The translations under genes and the position numbers were made by a program. Shown piece by piece: positions 51,101 to 59,920 of a stretch of DNA of 64,000 bases (position 1 is the stretch's first letter; every line of letters starts with the position of its first letter). The stretch comes from Leminorella richardii (GTDB lineage Bacteria; Pseudomonadota; Gammaproteobacteria; Enterobacterales; Enterobacteriaceae). The stretch spans positions 1,856,501 to 1,920,500 of the forward strand of contig NZ_LS483470.1 of assembly GCF_900478135.1 (NCBI RefSeq), read 5' to 3'. The notes beneath the pieces were generated by a model. That model was not told the DNA's origin, did not search any database, and saw only the letters and a list, made by a program, of their open reading frames with translations.

Positions 51101-54100
51101 AACAGCGCCGTTGGCGTTAAGGCGTCCGGCGGTAGCGTGGTGAATCTGGACAGCAGCGTTGTTACTGAGTTTTCAGCCTTCGCCACCGACCAAATTGCCT
51201 TCTGGCTAAGCGGAAAGGCGGCTGACGGCACGTCTTCTACAGTAAACGTTGCTGCTAGTACAACGCCTTATAACGTCTCTGGTGAGCGCTCTACGCTGTT
51301 CTACGTCGATGACTCGGCTAACCTGAGCGGCAACCTGAACGCTATCGTGTCCGGTAAAGACGCCAGCGGCCTGCGGGTGAGCGGCACCGGCTCAACGGCG
51401 ACGGTGAATTCCGGTAGCCAGATTGAAGTCACGGGTGAAAAAGCCACCGGCGTTCTGGCCCAGCTTGGCGGTAGCGTAACCATCGCTAGCGGCGCGGCGT
51501 TTACCGTCAGCGGCCAGTCAGCGACGGTAGGCATCGCGGAAGACAGCGGTTCTGTGATCACCAACGGGGCGACGGTCACTTCCTCTGTGGGAAGCTACGG
51601 CTCTACCGCGTTTATTGCCCGTAACGGCGGTGAATTGAGAAACGCCGGTAATATCGACCTGTCTGAGGGCAGCGATCACGTCGCTATCGATATCTTCAAC
51701 GGCAAGGTGTACAACACCGGCAGCATTAAGGCGAACGGTACCGCTATCTATATTCGCGGCTCAGGTTCGGTGATTAACAATAACGGCAGTATTGAAGCCA
51801 CTGACGGCCGTGCCGTTATTGAACTTGGGCAGGACGCCAGCCTGGATCTGGCTGCTATTTCCGGCAGCGGTACTATTACGGCAAAGGGCACTGCCGACGG
51901 TATTTTACTGTCCGCCGGAGCTCAAGCGCTGAACGTGTCGAATACCACTATCGATATGAGCGACGTCAGCAGCATCGGCGTCGGCATTCACAACAAGGCC
52001 GGCATCAGCGGCATTCGCTTGGATAACACAACCATTCTGGTCAACGACGGCGTGGGTATTTATACCGGCACAACGCTCCACGACAGTAACAGCGGAACAA
52101 TCGCTGTGCGCGACGGTGTTGGTATTCTGTATCAAAACACTGACGGCAGCGCGACCAGCAATGAATTGGATCTGTCCAACTCTCAGGGTCTGACAGTTAA
52201 CGTCAGCGGTACCAACGGACGCGGCATTGTGGCCGACCTTACCGGTACGGATAAAGTGGTCAATACCGCAGTTAACGTTAACGTCCTGAATGCCTCCGGC
52301 AGTTCGGCGTTGGACATCTCCGGCGCTAAATTCCTGTTCCAGAGCGGCGATCTAATTTCTTTGTCTGACGATGTCATCAAGGCGGGCAGCGCCACCACCA
52401 TCTTTAACAGTGGCAAAATTCACGCGGGCGACCGCACGAAAAATACCATTGTGATGGACAGCTCGCTGAACAAATCCTTCACCAATACCGGCAGTATCAT
52501 TGGTCAGTTGAACTTTGGGTCAGGAACCAACGTTATCCAATTGAATGACGGTAGCGTCGTTGATGGCAATATTTTACTCGGTACCGGAAGCGGTAACCAA
52601 ATTACGCTGTCTGGCCTCAGTAATATACTCACTGGCAACATCAGAAGTGACGGCAGCAGCGATAAAGTTAAGCTGCTGGATAACGCTCAGGTTATAGGCA
52701 ACATCGATTTGGCCGCGGGCACCAATACTCTGACCCTGAGCGACAATGCGACCTTAACCGGTGACGTCACTGCCGGGCACGGCGATAACGTCATAACGCA
52801 AAACGGGTGGTCAGTCCTAACGGGTGACGTCAGTCTGGGGGATGGTAATAATCACATTACCCTGAGCGACAGCGCCAGCTTCATCGGTATGATGGGGGCT
52901 GCAAACGGAAACAATACGCTGATTCTGGAAGACAGCGCCAGCTTTGGCTACTTTTCAACCGGAGGCGGTGGTGAAACTCACGTCATCGTCAGGGATAATG
53001 CAACCTTTCAATCGCTGCATGCCGGAGCCGGAAGTGCAAACGACAGCCTGACGTTTGACAGCGCAAACTATACCCTGTCGGGCATGCAGATGTTTATGAA
53101 CTTTGAACGTCTGAATCTGATTAACGGCTCTGTCTTCACCACAGACCAAGATCTGTATATGAGCGACGGCCCGTCAACAAACGGCACGATTAATATCGAC
53201 AGCCTATCCACGCTGAAGCTGAATTCGTTGAGCTCCTATGTGTTGGAACACCAGCTTCTGGGCAGTGGGCTTGTAGACGTAGTTTCTGGCTCTTCGTTTG
53301 ACTTTACCTCAACGGTCGGCAACCAGTTTGCCGGTACGGTACAGATGAACAGCGACAGCTTTATGCTGTCCGGTATGAATACACTGGCGTTGACCAACGC
53401 TACGCTAATCGCCATGGGTGACAACGTCACTACCGTCGGTACGGGAACGCAAAATATCGGCGGTCTGTCGTTTAACGGCGGTCAGTTGAATTTTGGCGTG
53501 ACTATTCCTAACGCCAGCTCTTCCAGCGCGTTTATTAACGTGGCGGGCGAGCTTGACGTCAGCGGTAGCGGCAGCGTTATGGTCAATACCTCTGGATTTG
53601 ATAACGGCACTGCACCTGTGGTTAACAGCACTCTGGGGCTGCTAGATCAGCAAAATGAAGCGCTGGTTCAACTGGTGGCTTCCGCTACCGTCACTGGAAC
53701 CGCGGGCGCGATTCAACTGGTCGATCAAACCGGAGCTGCGGTCAGCAACAGCAGCGTTATCGGCATCAGTCAAAACGGTGTTCACGCGGCAGACGCAACC
53801 TATGACTATCGTTTAGTGACTGACGGCAGCGGTGGTAAGGGGCTGTACGTTGGTTACGGGCTGAGCCAGCTGGATCTGTTAACGTCCGGCGCCACTCAGT
53901 TGGTGATTGATACATCCCACAGCGCGGAAAAAACGCTGTCTGCGAAGGTCACTGGCATTGGCGATCTGGGTATTAAAGCCGGTAACGGCACTAGTGCGCT
54001 GACTATCGCCAATGAGAACAACGACTACACCGGAAAAACCGATGTCCAGACCGGCACTTTGATTCTGGGAAGCGACAGCGCGCTGGGCAACACCTCCGCG

Positions 54101-57100
54101 CTGAATCTGGCTAACGCAACTACCGTTAACGTCGGCGGTTATCGCCAAACCGTTGGTGAGCTAAACGGTGCCAGCGGCTCTACGCTGAACCTGAACGGCG
54201 GTTCACTGACGATGCTTAACGGCGGAACCTCATCCGGTACGCTGACCGGCAGCGGGCAGATGACCGTGAGCGGTGGAACGCTGAACGTTACAAACGCCAA
54301 CGCGGGTCTGAGCGCCACAACTACCGTTAACGCGGGTGCTACCGCGCTGTTGAACGACACCTCAGCGCTGGGAACCGGTGGCGTAGTGGCTAACGGTACT
54401 GTGGCAATAGACAGTGCCAGCGGCACCTTTGTTAACGCACTATCAGGTAACGGTACGCTGTCAAGCCAGAACGGGACTAACGTGCTGGTTTCCGGTAATA
54501 ACGCTAGCTTTAGCGGCGAAATGACCATTGACGCGGCGTCAACGCTGACGGTCAAAGAAAGTAAAAACGTCGGTGCGACGAGCGCCATCCAAAACGCAGG
54601 GCGCTTTATTGTCGACAACGGGGCTGCCATGACGCTTTCGACACTGGTTAACGGCGCGGGCGATCTGGTGAAAAACGGCATAGGCACTCTGACGCTGTCT
54701 GGTGCAAACACCTACAGCGGAAAAACGCTGGTTCAGAACGGCATCGTAGCGATTTCTCAAGACTCTAGTCTCGGTGATGCGTCAGCCACCAACGAAACCG
54801 TGCTTAACGGTGGTCATCTGCAAATTACTGCGAATATGACCTCTGGTCGTAACATTACGTTGACTCAAAACGGCAGCGTTATTGTTGATACGGGCGTAAC
54901 AGCCACTATGAACGGCTGGAATGACAGTGGCAACGTCAACAATACCATTACCAAAACGGGTGCTGGCACGCTGATTTGGAATGGTAACAATACGGCCAAC
55001 ACGGCAGCGGTTTACGTTATTGGTGGCGTTTTGCAGGTTGCTGGATTGGATAATCTGGCCAGCGCCAGTGGCGTTGTTAATATCACCACGGGTACGCTCT
55101 CTGTATTGAAAACCGGCGCAACGGCGGATGACCTCCACTTTACGCGCCAGCTGAAGGGGGACGGCGAGCTGCGTATTGACCTGGGCAACAGCAATAAGAC
55201 CTTTACCTTCGACAGCAGCGCCAGCAGCGGTAACTTCAGCGGTACTCTGACCATGAACGACGGGCGTTTTGCGCTAGACGCTCAGTCTGATGCCACCATG
55301 GGTAACGCCACACTGTCGCTAAACGGCGGCGCGGGCAAACTGGGCAGTACCGTGTTACAGGGTAACCACGCTATGGGCGGCCTGACAATGAAAGGTGGGC
55401 GGCTGGAAGTGGACTATCGCGCCACGGATAACCGTCCGGACGGTTTCCTAACAGTTAACCGACTGGACGTCACCGGCGGAGGCAGCCTGGCGATCACCAC
55501 ACCTGCCAACCTGCCGAACCCGCTGCCGATAACCGGCGCCTCTCTGTTCGATCAGGATGACAGCGTCTATGACCAAATCGTCGCAGCGACCAGCGTTAAC
55601 GGCAGCGGCAGCCAACTTTCTCTGGTGAAAACTGACGGCACGCCTGTTATGCCAGATACCATCATCGGTCTGAACCAAAGCGGCACGCTGGCGGGCAATG
55701 CCCACTACAACTATTTTGGCGCTGTGAAAAACGACGGCCTGTATTTGGGCTACGGTCTGACTCAGCTGGACGCGTTCGCGGGTCAGTCGGTTATTCTGGA
55801 TAACTCAAACGCCGTAGATAATAGTCTTGGTGCGAAGCTGACGGGGGACGGCGGTTTTACCGTCAACGCCACCGGTACTGTCCGCATTGGTAACGCAAGT
55901 AGTGACTATCTCGGCGCTACGCAAGTGAATCAAGGCAGCGTTGTTCTGATTACCGACAATGCCTTCGGTCACACCTCTGAGCTGGCGATGCTGGCCAATA
56001 CCGGCGTTGACCTGAACGGCAACGCGCAGACGGTTGGAGTGTTAAACACCCAGAATGGCAGCCAGATCAAGCTTAACGGCGGCGAACTGACCGTGACTCA
56101 GGGCGGAACGGCGGGCGGGCAGCTGAGTGGACAGGGCACGATCAACCTGACCGGCGGCACGCTGAACGTGACGCAAAACAATGCAGCGCTCAACGCACTG
56201 GTGAACATTGATTCAGCCGCTGTGGCTCGACTGACGCAGACTCAAGGGCTGGGCAGCAGCACCATTAATCTGGATGGTCTGCTGAATCTGGACGGCGCGA
56301 TGGGTGCATTCAACAATACGCTGAGCAATAGCGGTGACGTTACGCTAAACAATGCAGCCAACGTCACCTTAACCGCAGACAACAGCCGCTTTGACGGTCG
56401 CTTTACGACGAATGCAGGAACAACTCTGTCGGCGTCTGAAGGCAAGCAGTTGGGCACGGCGGACGTTAATAATGACGGTACGCTTGTTCTGAACGCTGGC
56501 GGCCACTGGGAGCTGGAAAACACCATTCAGGGCTCCGGCACCCTGATCAAGCGCGGTTTTGGTACGGTTCAAATTGACGGTACTAACGTCACGGCGGGTC
56601 AAACCAAGGTTGAAAACGGCCTGCTGCTGATTGGCAGCGAGCTGGGCGCCACGGCAAATCTGACCAGCAACGTCTTTATCGATACGCAGGGCGTCATCGG
56701 CGGTTACGGTACAGTGACGGGTAAGGTTGAGAACAAAGGCAGCATCGCTGTCGGCCGCGCTCAGAGCGGCACTGAGTTTGGTGGTTTCACCATTGACGGT
56801 GACTACGTCGGCAGCAACGGCAAAGTGGTGTTTTACACCCAGTTGGCCGGTGATAGCGCATCAACCGATAAGCTGATCATTACCGGCAACACCAGCGGCA
56901 CAACCGACGTCGTGGTGTTTAACGCCAAGGGTGCCGGTGAGAAAACGACCAACGGCATTAAGCTGATTGACGTTGAGGGCAGCTCCATCGGTAAGTTCAA
57001 GCTAAGCGGTCGTGCTGTGGCGGGCGCCTATGAGTACGCGCTGTATCAGGGCGGTATCACCACACCGGATGACGGTGACTGGTACCTGCGTTCGGATCTC

Positions 57101-58072
57101 TACTCAGAGTCACCGGATCCAACGCCTAGCGTTCTGCGTCCTGAAGCCGGCGGCTATCTGGCCAACATGGCGGCAGCCAGTAAGCTGTTTAGCCTGCGTC
57201 TGGAAGATCGTGAAGGTCGCGCAGAAAACTCCAGCCTGTGGCTACGTCAGGAAGGTTCACGCACCAAGCATCGCGATACCACTGGCCAACTGCACACGTC
57301 GACCAATAGCTATGTTGTTCAGGGCGGCGGTGAAGTGTGGGGTACCGAGTTTGGTGAAACCGATAGGCTGGGACTGGGCGTAATGTTTGCCTACGGTAAG
57401 GCGAACAGCAAGGTTTATTCAACCCACACTAACTACCGAGCCCAAAGCTCTATCGACGGCTACAGCACCGGTATTTACGGTACCTGGTATCAAGATGCGT
57501 CGACGCTTAACGGCCTCTACGTTGACAGTTGGCTACAGTACAGCTGGCTGGATGCAGAAGTCAGCGGTGATAGCTTGCCAAGAGAGTCCTATAACATGAA
57601 GGGCTACTCGGCCTCTCTGGAAACCGGCTACCGTCTGCCGGTTTATCAGGGTGAAAACAGCAGCGTGTTCCTGACGCCGCAGGCTCAAGTGACCTGGAAC
57701 GGTATCAAGCCGGATAATCACCGCGAGTCTTACGGTACGGCGTATGTTTCTGCCTCTGGCAAAGACAATATCCAAACCCGTCTGGGCATGAAAATCTCTC
57801 GCGACGGCGTCAGTGATGCGGATAAGGGCACTGACAAGCTGTTTACGGTCTACGCTGAAGCTAACTGGCTGTACAACAGCGAGCAGGCCGGTGCAGTGAT
57901 GGATGGCAGAGAGATCAAGCAGGCAGGTAGCCGTAACGTGGGCGAGCTGAAGCTGGGTACCGAAGGGCAGTTGAACAAAAACGTCAATCTGTGGACCAAC
58001 GTCAGCCAACAGCTGGGCGACAAGGGCTACAGTGATACGTCGGTCACGCTGGGTATCAAGTACAGTTTCTAA
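48161..58072 (+). CDS. Giant AIDA/Ag43-type autotransporter adhesin
   Basis: A type Va secreted protein of 3303 residues from ATG 48161; the GTG two codons earlier is less likely. The extended signal region (ESPR) opens MNNRMFRTIYDKNKRQW and runs to SELAK, followed by a hydrophobic core ending near VSAAPPT. The passenger is a beta-helix built from N-x-G-x-I rungs. A run of about 24-residue repeats lies at about 52.5-53.0 kb (GNNHITLSDSASF-like). Two related modules at about 53.3 and 55.2 kb include PATR elements (GTLTLSGANTYSGKTLVQNG). The junction (VLRPEAGGYLANM) and a roughly 270-residue C-terminal barrel ending GIKYSF complete it. It probably mediates adhesion or aggregation. Confidence 0.92.
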   Translation: MNNRMFRTIYDKNKRQWIVTSELAKCRNKSSRIKKLCLSALTLALFSAAPGVSAAPPTCDTGFVCYLDSTWSKEMNNGAGALLVNDGNAYTVYGPTSMKTNVTFPVRTGVTLIDAWNNGWVSGTASPVDPSTLGQIVFSNNYEGSASVVNDSGITETVNLYDPTKLITSSSATQTIVTILDPSVTGVDFYYDASFVKVTDGEAHVRLNGLSSIKTGLSRNTAFAVADGTGSTKAKVVWESDVVYEPIILKDDFSLTDTSGSQQVLSYVYKGTFTAFNGSTWTVNNLDDYKAYLSWLNDRVRDGSINSASKYETYKSAAYTQQAFDYDYLIPAGTGPAELYAAKTGDALLMAKGVNGTVEIAEGVTITQKTGPTSAVGNADYADNPTVPYGVVLVTEGGQGHNYGTLRAHGGYGLVTSQGDGSTFINESVGTIEIGSRSLTDDAGKNRTQTITARDGGEVVNKGKIVHYGSNATTSDASVVFYVYNKGALTNDGLLSFGSAEKQWSNGNYQTIRGVGLTGNDSRFVNAANGLLQLGIDPESGSATGVGSNSFLLKLDTNNSLTTQSENRGEIRSGDRINGSNLIYSVSTGINYFTNYNVINLDGNRDTSGNVSSNAAFNSAMYRSGGNSANPIDFENKGTINVDGYGNIALKAVSRGRILSSGTINVKGNKTSSGLNNYGAWVEGNGSIIEISGKVNLTGDDSIGVYANNRGTIKLSGDGQVTFADGENQIGYYIYGAGSAINNTGSGTQDVTTARSTLMRLDGGASFTGSSSATSTMSASGEGSTVIVATGTGTTVNSGGMTVNVNGQDATGFLVEGGAKGTISNAATINLSGVGAIAGIADGKKHSLSGVEQIISDAEMRATELTAGATLTSTRDEAIGYIARNLATLKNTGDITFTGVGATGIMVEEGAVGVNSGNITLGKEGIGLVASANTKNTSLTNSGNLTLDGDSAIGILASGSKVTVDMVSNGGSTPTIKMNGNSAVGVKASGGSVVNLDSSVVTEFSAFATDQIAFWLSGKAADGTSSTVNVAASTTPYNVSGERSTLFYVDDSANLSGNLNAIVSGKDASGLRVSGTGSTATVNSGSQIEVTGEKATGVLAQLGGSVTIASGAAFTVSGQSATVGIAEDSGSVITNGATVTSSVGSYGSTAFIARNGGELRNAGNIDLSEGSDHVAIDIFNGKVYNTGSIKANGTAIYIRGSGSVINNNGSIEATDGRAVIELGQDASLDLAAISGSGTITAKGTADGILLSAGAQALNVSNTTIDMSDVSSIGVGIHNKAGISGIRLDNTTILVNDGVGIYTGTTLHDSNSGTIAVRDGVGILYQNTDGSATSNELDLSNSQGLTVNVSGTNGRGIVADLTGTDKVVNTAVNVNVLNASGSSALDISGAKFLFQSGDLISLSDDVIKAGSATTIFNSGKIHAGDRTKNTIVMDSSLNKSFTNTGSIIGQLNFGSGTNVIQLNDGSVVDGNILLGTGSGNQITLSGLSNILTGNIRSDGSSDKVKLLDNAQVIGNIDLAAGTNTLTLSDNATLTGDVTAGHGDNVITQNGWSVLTGDVSLGDGNNHITLSDSASFIGMMGAANGNNTLILEDSASFGYFSTGGGGETHVIVRDNATFQSLHAGAGSANDSLTFDSANYTLSGMQMFMNFERLNLINGSVFTTDQDLYMSDGPSTNGTINIDSLSTLKLNSLSSYVLEHQLLGSGLVDVVSGSSFDFTSTVGNQFAGTVQMNSDSFMLSGMNTLALTNATLIAMGDNVTTVGTGTQNIGGLSFNGGQLNFGVTIPNASSSSAFINVAGELDVSGSGSVMVNTSGFDNGTAPVVNSTLGLLDQQNEALVQLVASATVTGTAGAIQLVDQTGAAVSNSSVIGISQNGVHAADATYDYRLVTDGSGGKGLYVGYGLSQLDLLTSGATQLVIDTSHSAEKTLSAKVTGIGDLGIKAGNGTSALTIANENNDYTGKTDVQTGTLILGSDSALGNTSALNLANATTVNVGGYRQTVGELNGASGSTLNLNGGSLTMLNGGTSSGTLTGSGQMTVSGGTLNVTNANAGLSATTTVNAGATALLNDTSALGTGGVVANGTVAIDSASGTFVNALSGNGTLSSQNGTNVLVSGNNASFSGEMTIDAASTLTVKESKNVGATSAIQNAGRFIVDNGAAMTLSTLVNGAGDLVKNGIGTLTLSGANTYSGKTLVQNGIVAISQDSSLGDASATNETVLNGGHLQITANMTSGRNITLTQNGSVIVDTGVTATMNGWNDSGNVNNTITKTGAGTLIWNGNNTANTAAVYVIGGVLQVAGLDNLASASGVVNITTGTLSVLKTGATADDLHFTRQLKGDGELRIDLGNSNKTFTFDSSASSGNFSGTLTMNDGRFALDAQSDATMGNATLSLNGGAGKLGSTVLQGNHAMGGLTMKGGRLEVDYRATDNRPDGFLTVNRLDVTGGGSLAITTPANLPNPLPITGASLFDQDDSVYDQIVAATSVNGSGSQLSLVKTDGTPVMPDTIIGLNQSGTLAGNAHYNYFGAVKNDGLYLGYGLTQLDAFAGQSVILDNSNAVDNSLGAKLTGDGGFTVNATGTVRIGNASSDYLGATQVNQGSVVLITDNAFGHTSELAMLANTGVDLNGNAQTVGVLNTQNGSQIKLNGGELTVTQGGTAGGQLSGQGTINLTGGTLNVTQNNAALNALVNIDSAAVARLTQTQGLGSSTINLDGLLNLDGAMGAFNNTLSNSGDVTLNNAANVTLTADNSRFDGRFTTNAGTTLSASEGKQLGTADVNNDGTLVLNAGGHWELENTIQGSGTLIKRGFGTVQIDGTNVTAGQTKVENGLLLIGSELGATANLTSNVFIDTQGVIGGYGTVTGKVENKGSIAVGRAQSGTEFGGFTIDGDYVGSNGKVVFYTQLAGDSASTDKLIITGNTSGTTDVVVFNAKGAGEKTTNGIKLIDVEGSSIGKFKLSGRAVAGAYEYALYQGGITTPDDGDWYLRSDLYSESPDPTPSVLRPEAGGYLANMAAASKLFSLRLEDREGRAENSSLWLRQEGSRTKHRDTTGQLHTSTNSYVVQGGGEVWGTEFGETDRLGLGVMFAYGKANSKVYSTHTNYRAQSSIDGYSTGIYGTWYQDASTLNGLYVDSWLQYSWLDAEVSGDSLPRESYNMKGYSASLETGYRLPVYQGENSSVFLTPQAQVTWNGIKPDNHRESYGTAYVSASGKDNIQTRLGMKISRDGVSDADKGTDKLFTVYAEANWLYNSEQAGAVMDGREIKQAGSRNVGELKLGTEGQLNKNVNLWTNVSQQLGDKGYSDTSVTLGIKYSF
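53320..56650 (+). repeat. Two related passenger modules in the giant autotransporter
   Basis: Module 1 begins near 53320 and module 2 near 55220, offset by about 1900 bp. They share an ordered set of segments: LLDQQNEALVQLVASATV / LFDQDDSVYDQIVAATSV, VGYGLSQLDLL / LGYGLTQLDAF, YTGKTDVQTGTLIL / YLGATQVNQGSVVL and MTVSGGTLNVTNANAGL / INLTGGTLNVTQNNAAL. The copies are diverged in sequence but not rearranged, indicating an old tandem duplication. Confidence 0.75.
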
Positions 58073-58105
58073 GCGACAGCGTTTACGTTAGACTACGCGC
58101 ATACG

Positions 58106-58137
58106 GGCCGGTGACTAAAAACTACCGGCCGATTTTA
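58106..58137 (+). terminator. Terminator after the giant autotransporter
   Basis: Stem GGCCGGT / ACCGGCC with an 11-nt loop and GATTTTATC following, 34 nt after the stop codon. Confidence 0.75.
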
Positions 58138-58166
58138 TCGTCCTCAATCAGGAAGCAGGGTTATTC

Positions 58167-58520
58167 ATGACGAAAGAAAACGGCGCACAGGCTGATATTC
58201 CCAGCAAAGAGCACATTATCGAACAGCTGACGGACTATCGCACCGTTAAGGCTTCGCTGCGTAAGATCATCATTGTATTTTTCTTAAGCGTTGCAATTGA
58301 CGCCTATCTAATACTGGTCAACAGCGTGTTGGATATTCCTATGATGATTTTTACGCTTGTGATGGGAGGTTATGTGCTTCTGCTTAACCACAGGAAAAAA
58401 GCGACTGAAAAGCGGCTGGATTCTGTATGCCTTCGTCTCTTTGAGCGTTTCTTCAATACGTCTCAAACCATGCTGAATGACTATCTGATCGAAAGCGAAC
58501 GGCCCGAAATCGAAGAGTGA
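58167..58520 (+). CDS. Small hypothetical two-helix membrane protein
   Basis: A 117-residue protein of unknown family. Two hydrophobic segments (IIIVFFLSVAIDAYLILVNSV at about 35-55 and IPMMIFTLVMGGYVLLLNH at about 58-76) form a hairpin flanked by a charged N terminus and an acidic C terminus ending ERPEIEE. It lies 94 nt downstream of the giant autotransporter with a terminator between them, so it may have its own promoter or receive readthrough. No function is evident. Confidence 0.65.
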   Translation: MTKENGAQADIPSKEHIIEQLTDYRTVKASLRKIIIVFFLSVAIDAYLILVNSVLDIPMMIFTLVMGGYVLLLNHRKKATEKRLDSVCLRLFERFFNTSQTMLNDYLIESERPEIEE

Positions 58521-58576
58521 TAACAAAGCGCTCGGCGGCAGTTTTGAAGATCGGTCTTATTATTTATTATTCATCG

Positions 58577-58597
58577 GCGGGCCCCAAAAGGGCCCGC
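58577..58597. terminator. Hairpin between the convergent membrane protein and flavin reductase genes
   Basis: Perfect 8-bp stem GCGGGCCC / GGGCCCGC with loop CAAAA, between convergent genes. T tracts are poor. Confidence 0.5.
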
Positions 58598-58602
58598 TGT
58601 GG

Positions 58603-59184
58603 TTATCGCGGTTTAGCCGCTATCACTTTCCCTGCGCATATAAAACTGCCTGCGCCAAGGTGGTGAAGGGTAAACAGAGAGGGATCTGCGGATTCAAACT
58701 GCCATCTTCCTTGGCTAAAAATGCGCTCATCAGCCGCGGCAGCAATCACCTCACCAAACAGCGTGTCATATTTTTGCTGAGCACCCGCCTCGGGCAGCAG
58801 GCGACACTCTAACCAAGCCGAGCAGCCTTCTTCAATGAGCGGAACGCCAAGGGTGGATGAATCAAAAGAAGGGATAGCGAAACGGTTAAACTTGTCTTCT
58901 TCACGCCCTGAAACGCTACCGACAGCGTACGTCAGATCGACGTTTGCGGCGGTTGGAATACAGATCCCAAAGGCTCCGCCAGTTTCAATCAGCTCTCTCG
59001 TCCAGGCGCCTTTATCTACAACAATAGCCACCCTCGGCGGAGCAAACTCTACCGGCGTTGACCACGCAGCCGCCATGACGTTTTTTCTTTTTGAAACAGT
59101 ATCCCGACTCGTGATAAGCACAGTCGGGCCGTGATTAAGCAGGCGACTGACATGTTTAAGCTCCACGGAGCGAAAGTAAGACAT
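58603..59184 (-). CDS. Flavin reductase-like FMN-binding split-barrel protein
   Basis: A 193-residue protein of the flavin reductase-like domain family. Typical elements are VLITSRDTVSKRKNVMAAAW, PPRVAIVVDKGAWTRELIE and FGICIPTAANVDLTYAVGSV. Members use FMN and NAD(P)H, or partner with oxygenases; the specific role is unknown. AAGGA is 9 nt from the ATG. It sits between two autotransporters with no obvious functional link. Confidence 0.82.
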   Translation of the reverse strand: MSYFRSVELKHVSRLLNHGPTVLITSRDTVSKRKNVMAAAWSTPVEFAPPRVAIVVDKGAWTRELIETGGAFGICIPTAANVDLTYAVGSVSGREEDKFNRFAIPSFDSSTLGVPLIEEGCSAWLECRLLPEAGAQQKYDTLFGEVIAAAADERIFSQGRWQFESADPSLFTLHHLGAGSFICAGKVIAAKPR

Positions 59185-59920
59185 GGATTTTCCTTGCTGT
59201 TAAATGGCTGTGAACTGTCGTCATGAATAACCGCTCTCATCATATCCGCAGAGAAAAGAGATAGCTATAGCGTGTTAAAACAGGTTATAGCCAGATGAAA
59301 CAGCGGAACAAGCGCTATTATCCAGCAGGTTAAATAAACAAAGCCTCCAATATATTTTTTTTGATTTAGTTTTTTAGGTTAATACTTTCCACTCATTCGC
59401 TTGATTAAAAAACAGCCAAAAAGAATACCCAACAATAGTTATTTATGTAGGGTTGAAAGACACCAAAAAATCTCTAATAAATTGATTTATAAATTGAATA
59501 ATTATTTTTACCTGTAGGTTTGCAATATGCAAATAACCGCCTAGAATTTTATAAGACATTATTCTATTTCACTCAGTGACTGAGGTTCTAAAGCTCTGGA
59601 AGCGTCGAACGTTAGGTAAAACAGCTAAAAATATACCTTAACTACACGATAGCTTTATATGGCTCAACGGCAGCCATCTCAATAAAGCAAACCATCACTT
59701 TTATCAATAAGACAGGGACGGCTTATTAACGCTTTCTCTGGCGGCTCCGTTTTGGCATTTTGCGGGCGATGGTTTTATCTTGCAGATCAAGCGTATCTTT
59801 GAGATTAGCCAGCCAGACGTCTCTTTGCTCTTTCCGCAGTCTTCCGAGTATAGTTCTTGATGTCGTTTACGAACGCGCTCTCGTTCTGTTTATAGATTAA
59901 CGATATTTACTGGAATACCT
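59185..59920. other. 736-bp gene-free region before the second autotransporter
   Basis: The left part (59280-59560) is AT-rich and holds nothing recognised. At 59727-59883 the minus strand carries an open frame of about 52 codons without ATG, rich in Arg and Lys (RKTAERAKRRLANLKDTLDL). It looks like the tail of a degraded gene, but no family was recognised. The final 40 bases presumably hold the leader of the autotransporter gene; its ribosome site is weak (CTGGAA). Confidence 0.5.

Noticed and set aside
49814..57422. Many antisense open frames within the giant autotransporter
   Set aside because: They follow from biased codon use in the repeats, have no ribosome sites and no recognisable domains.
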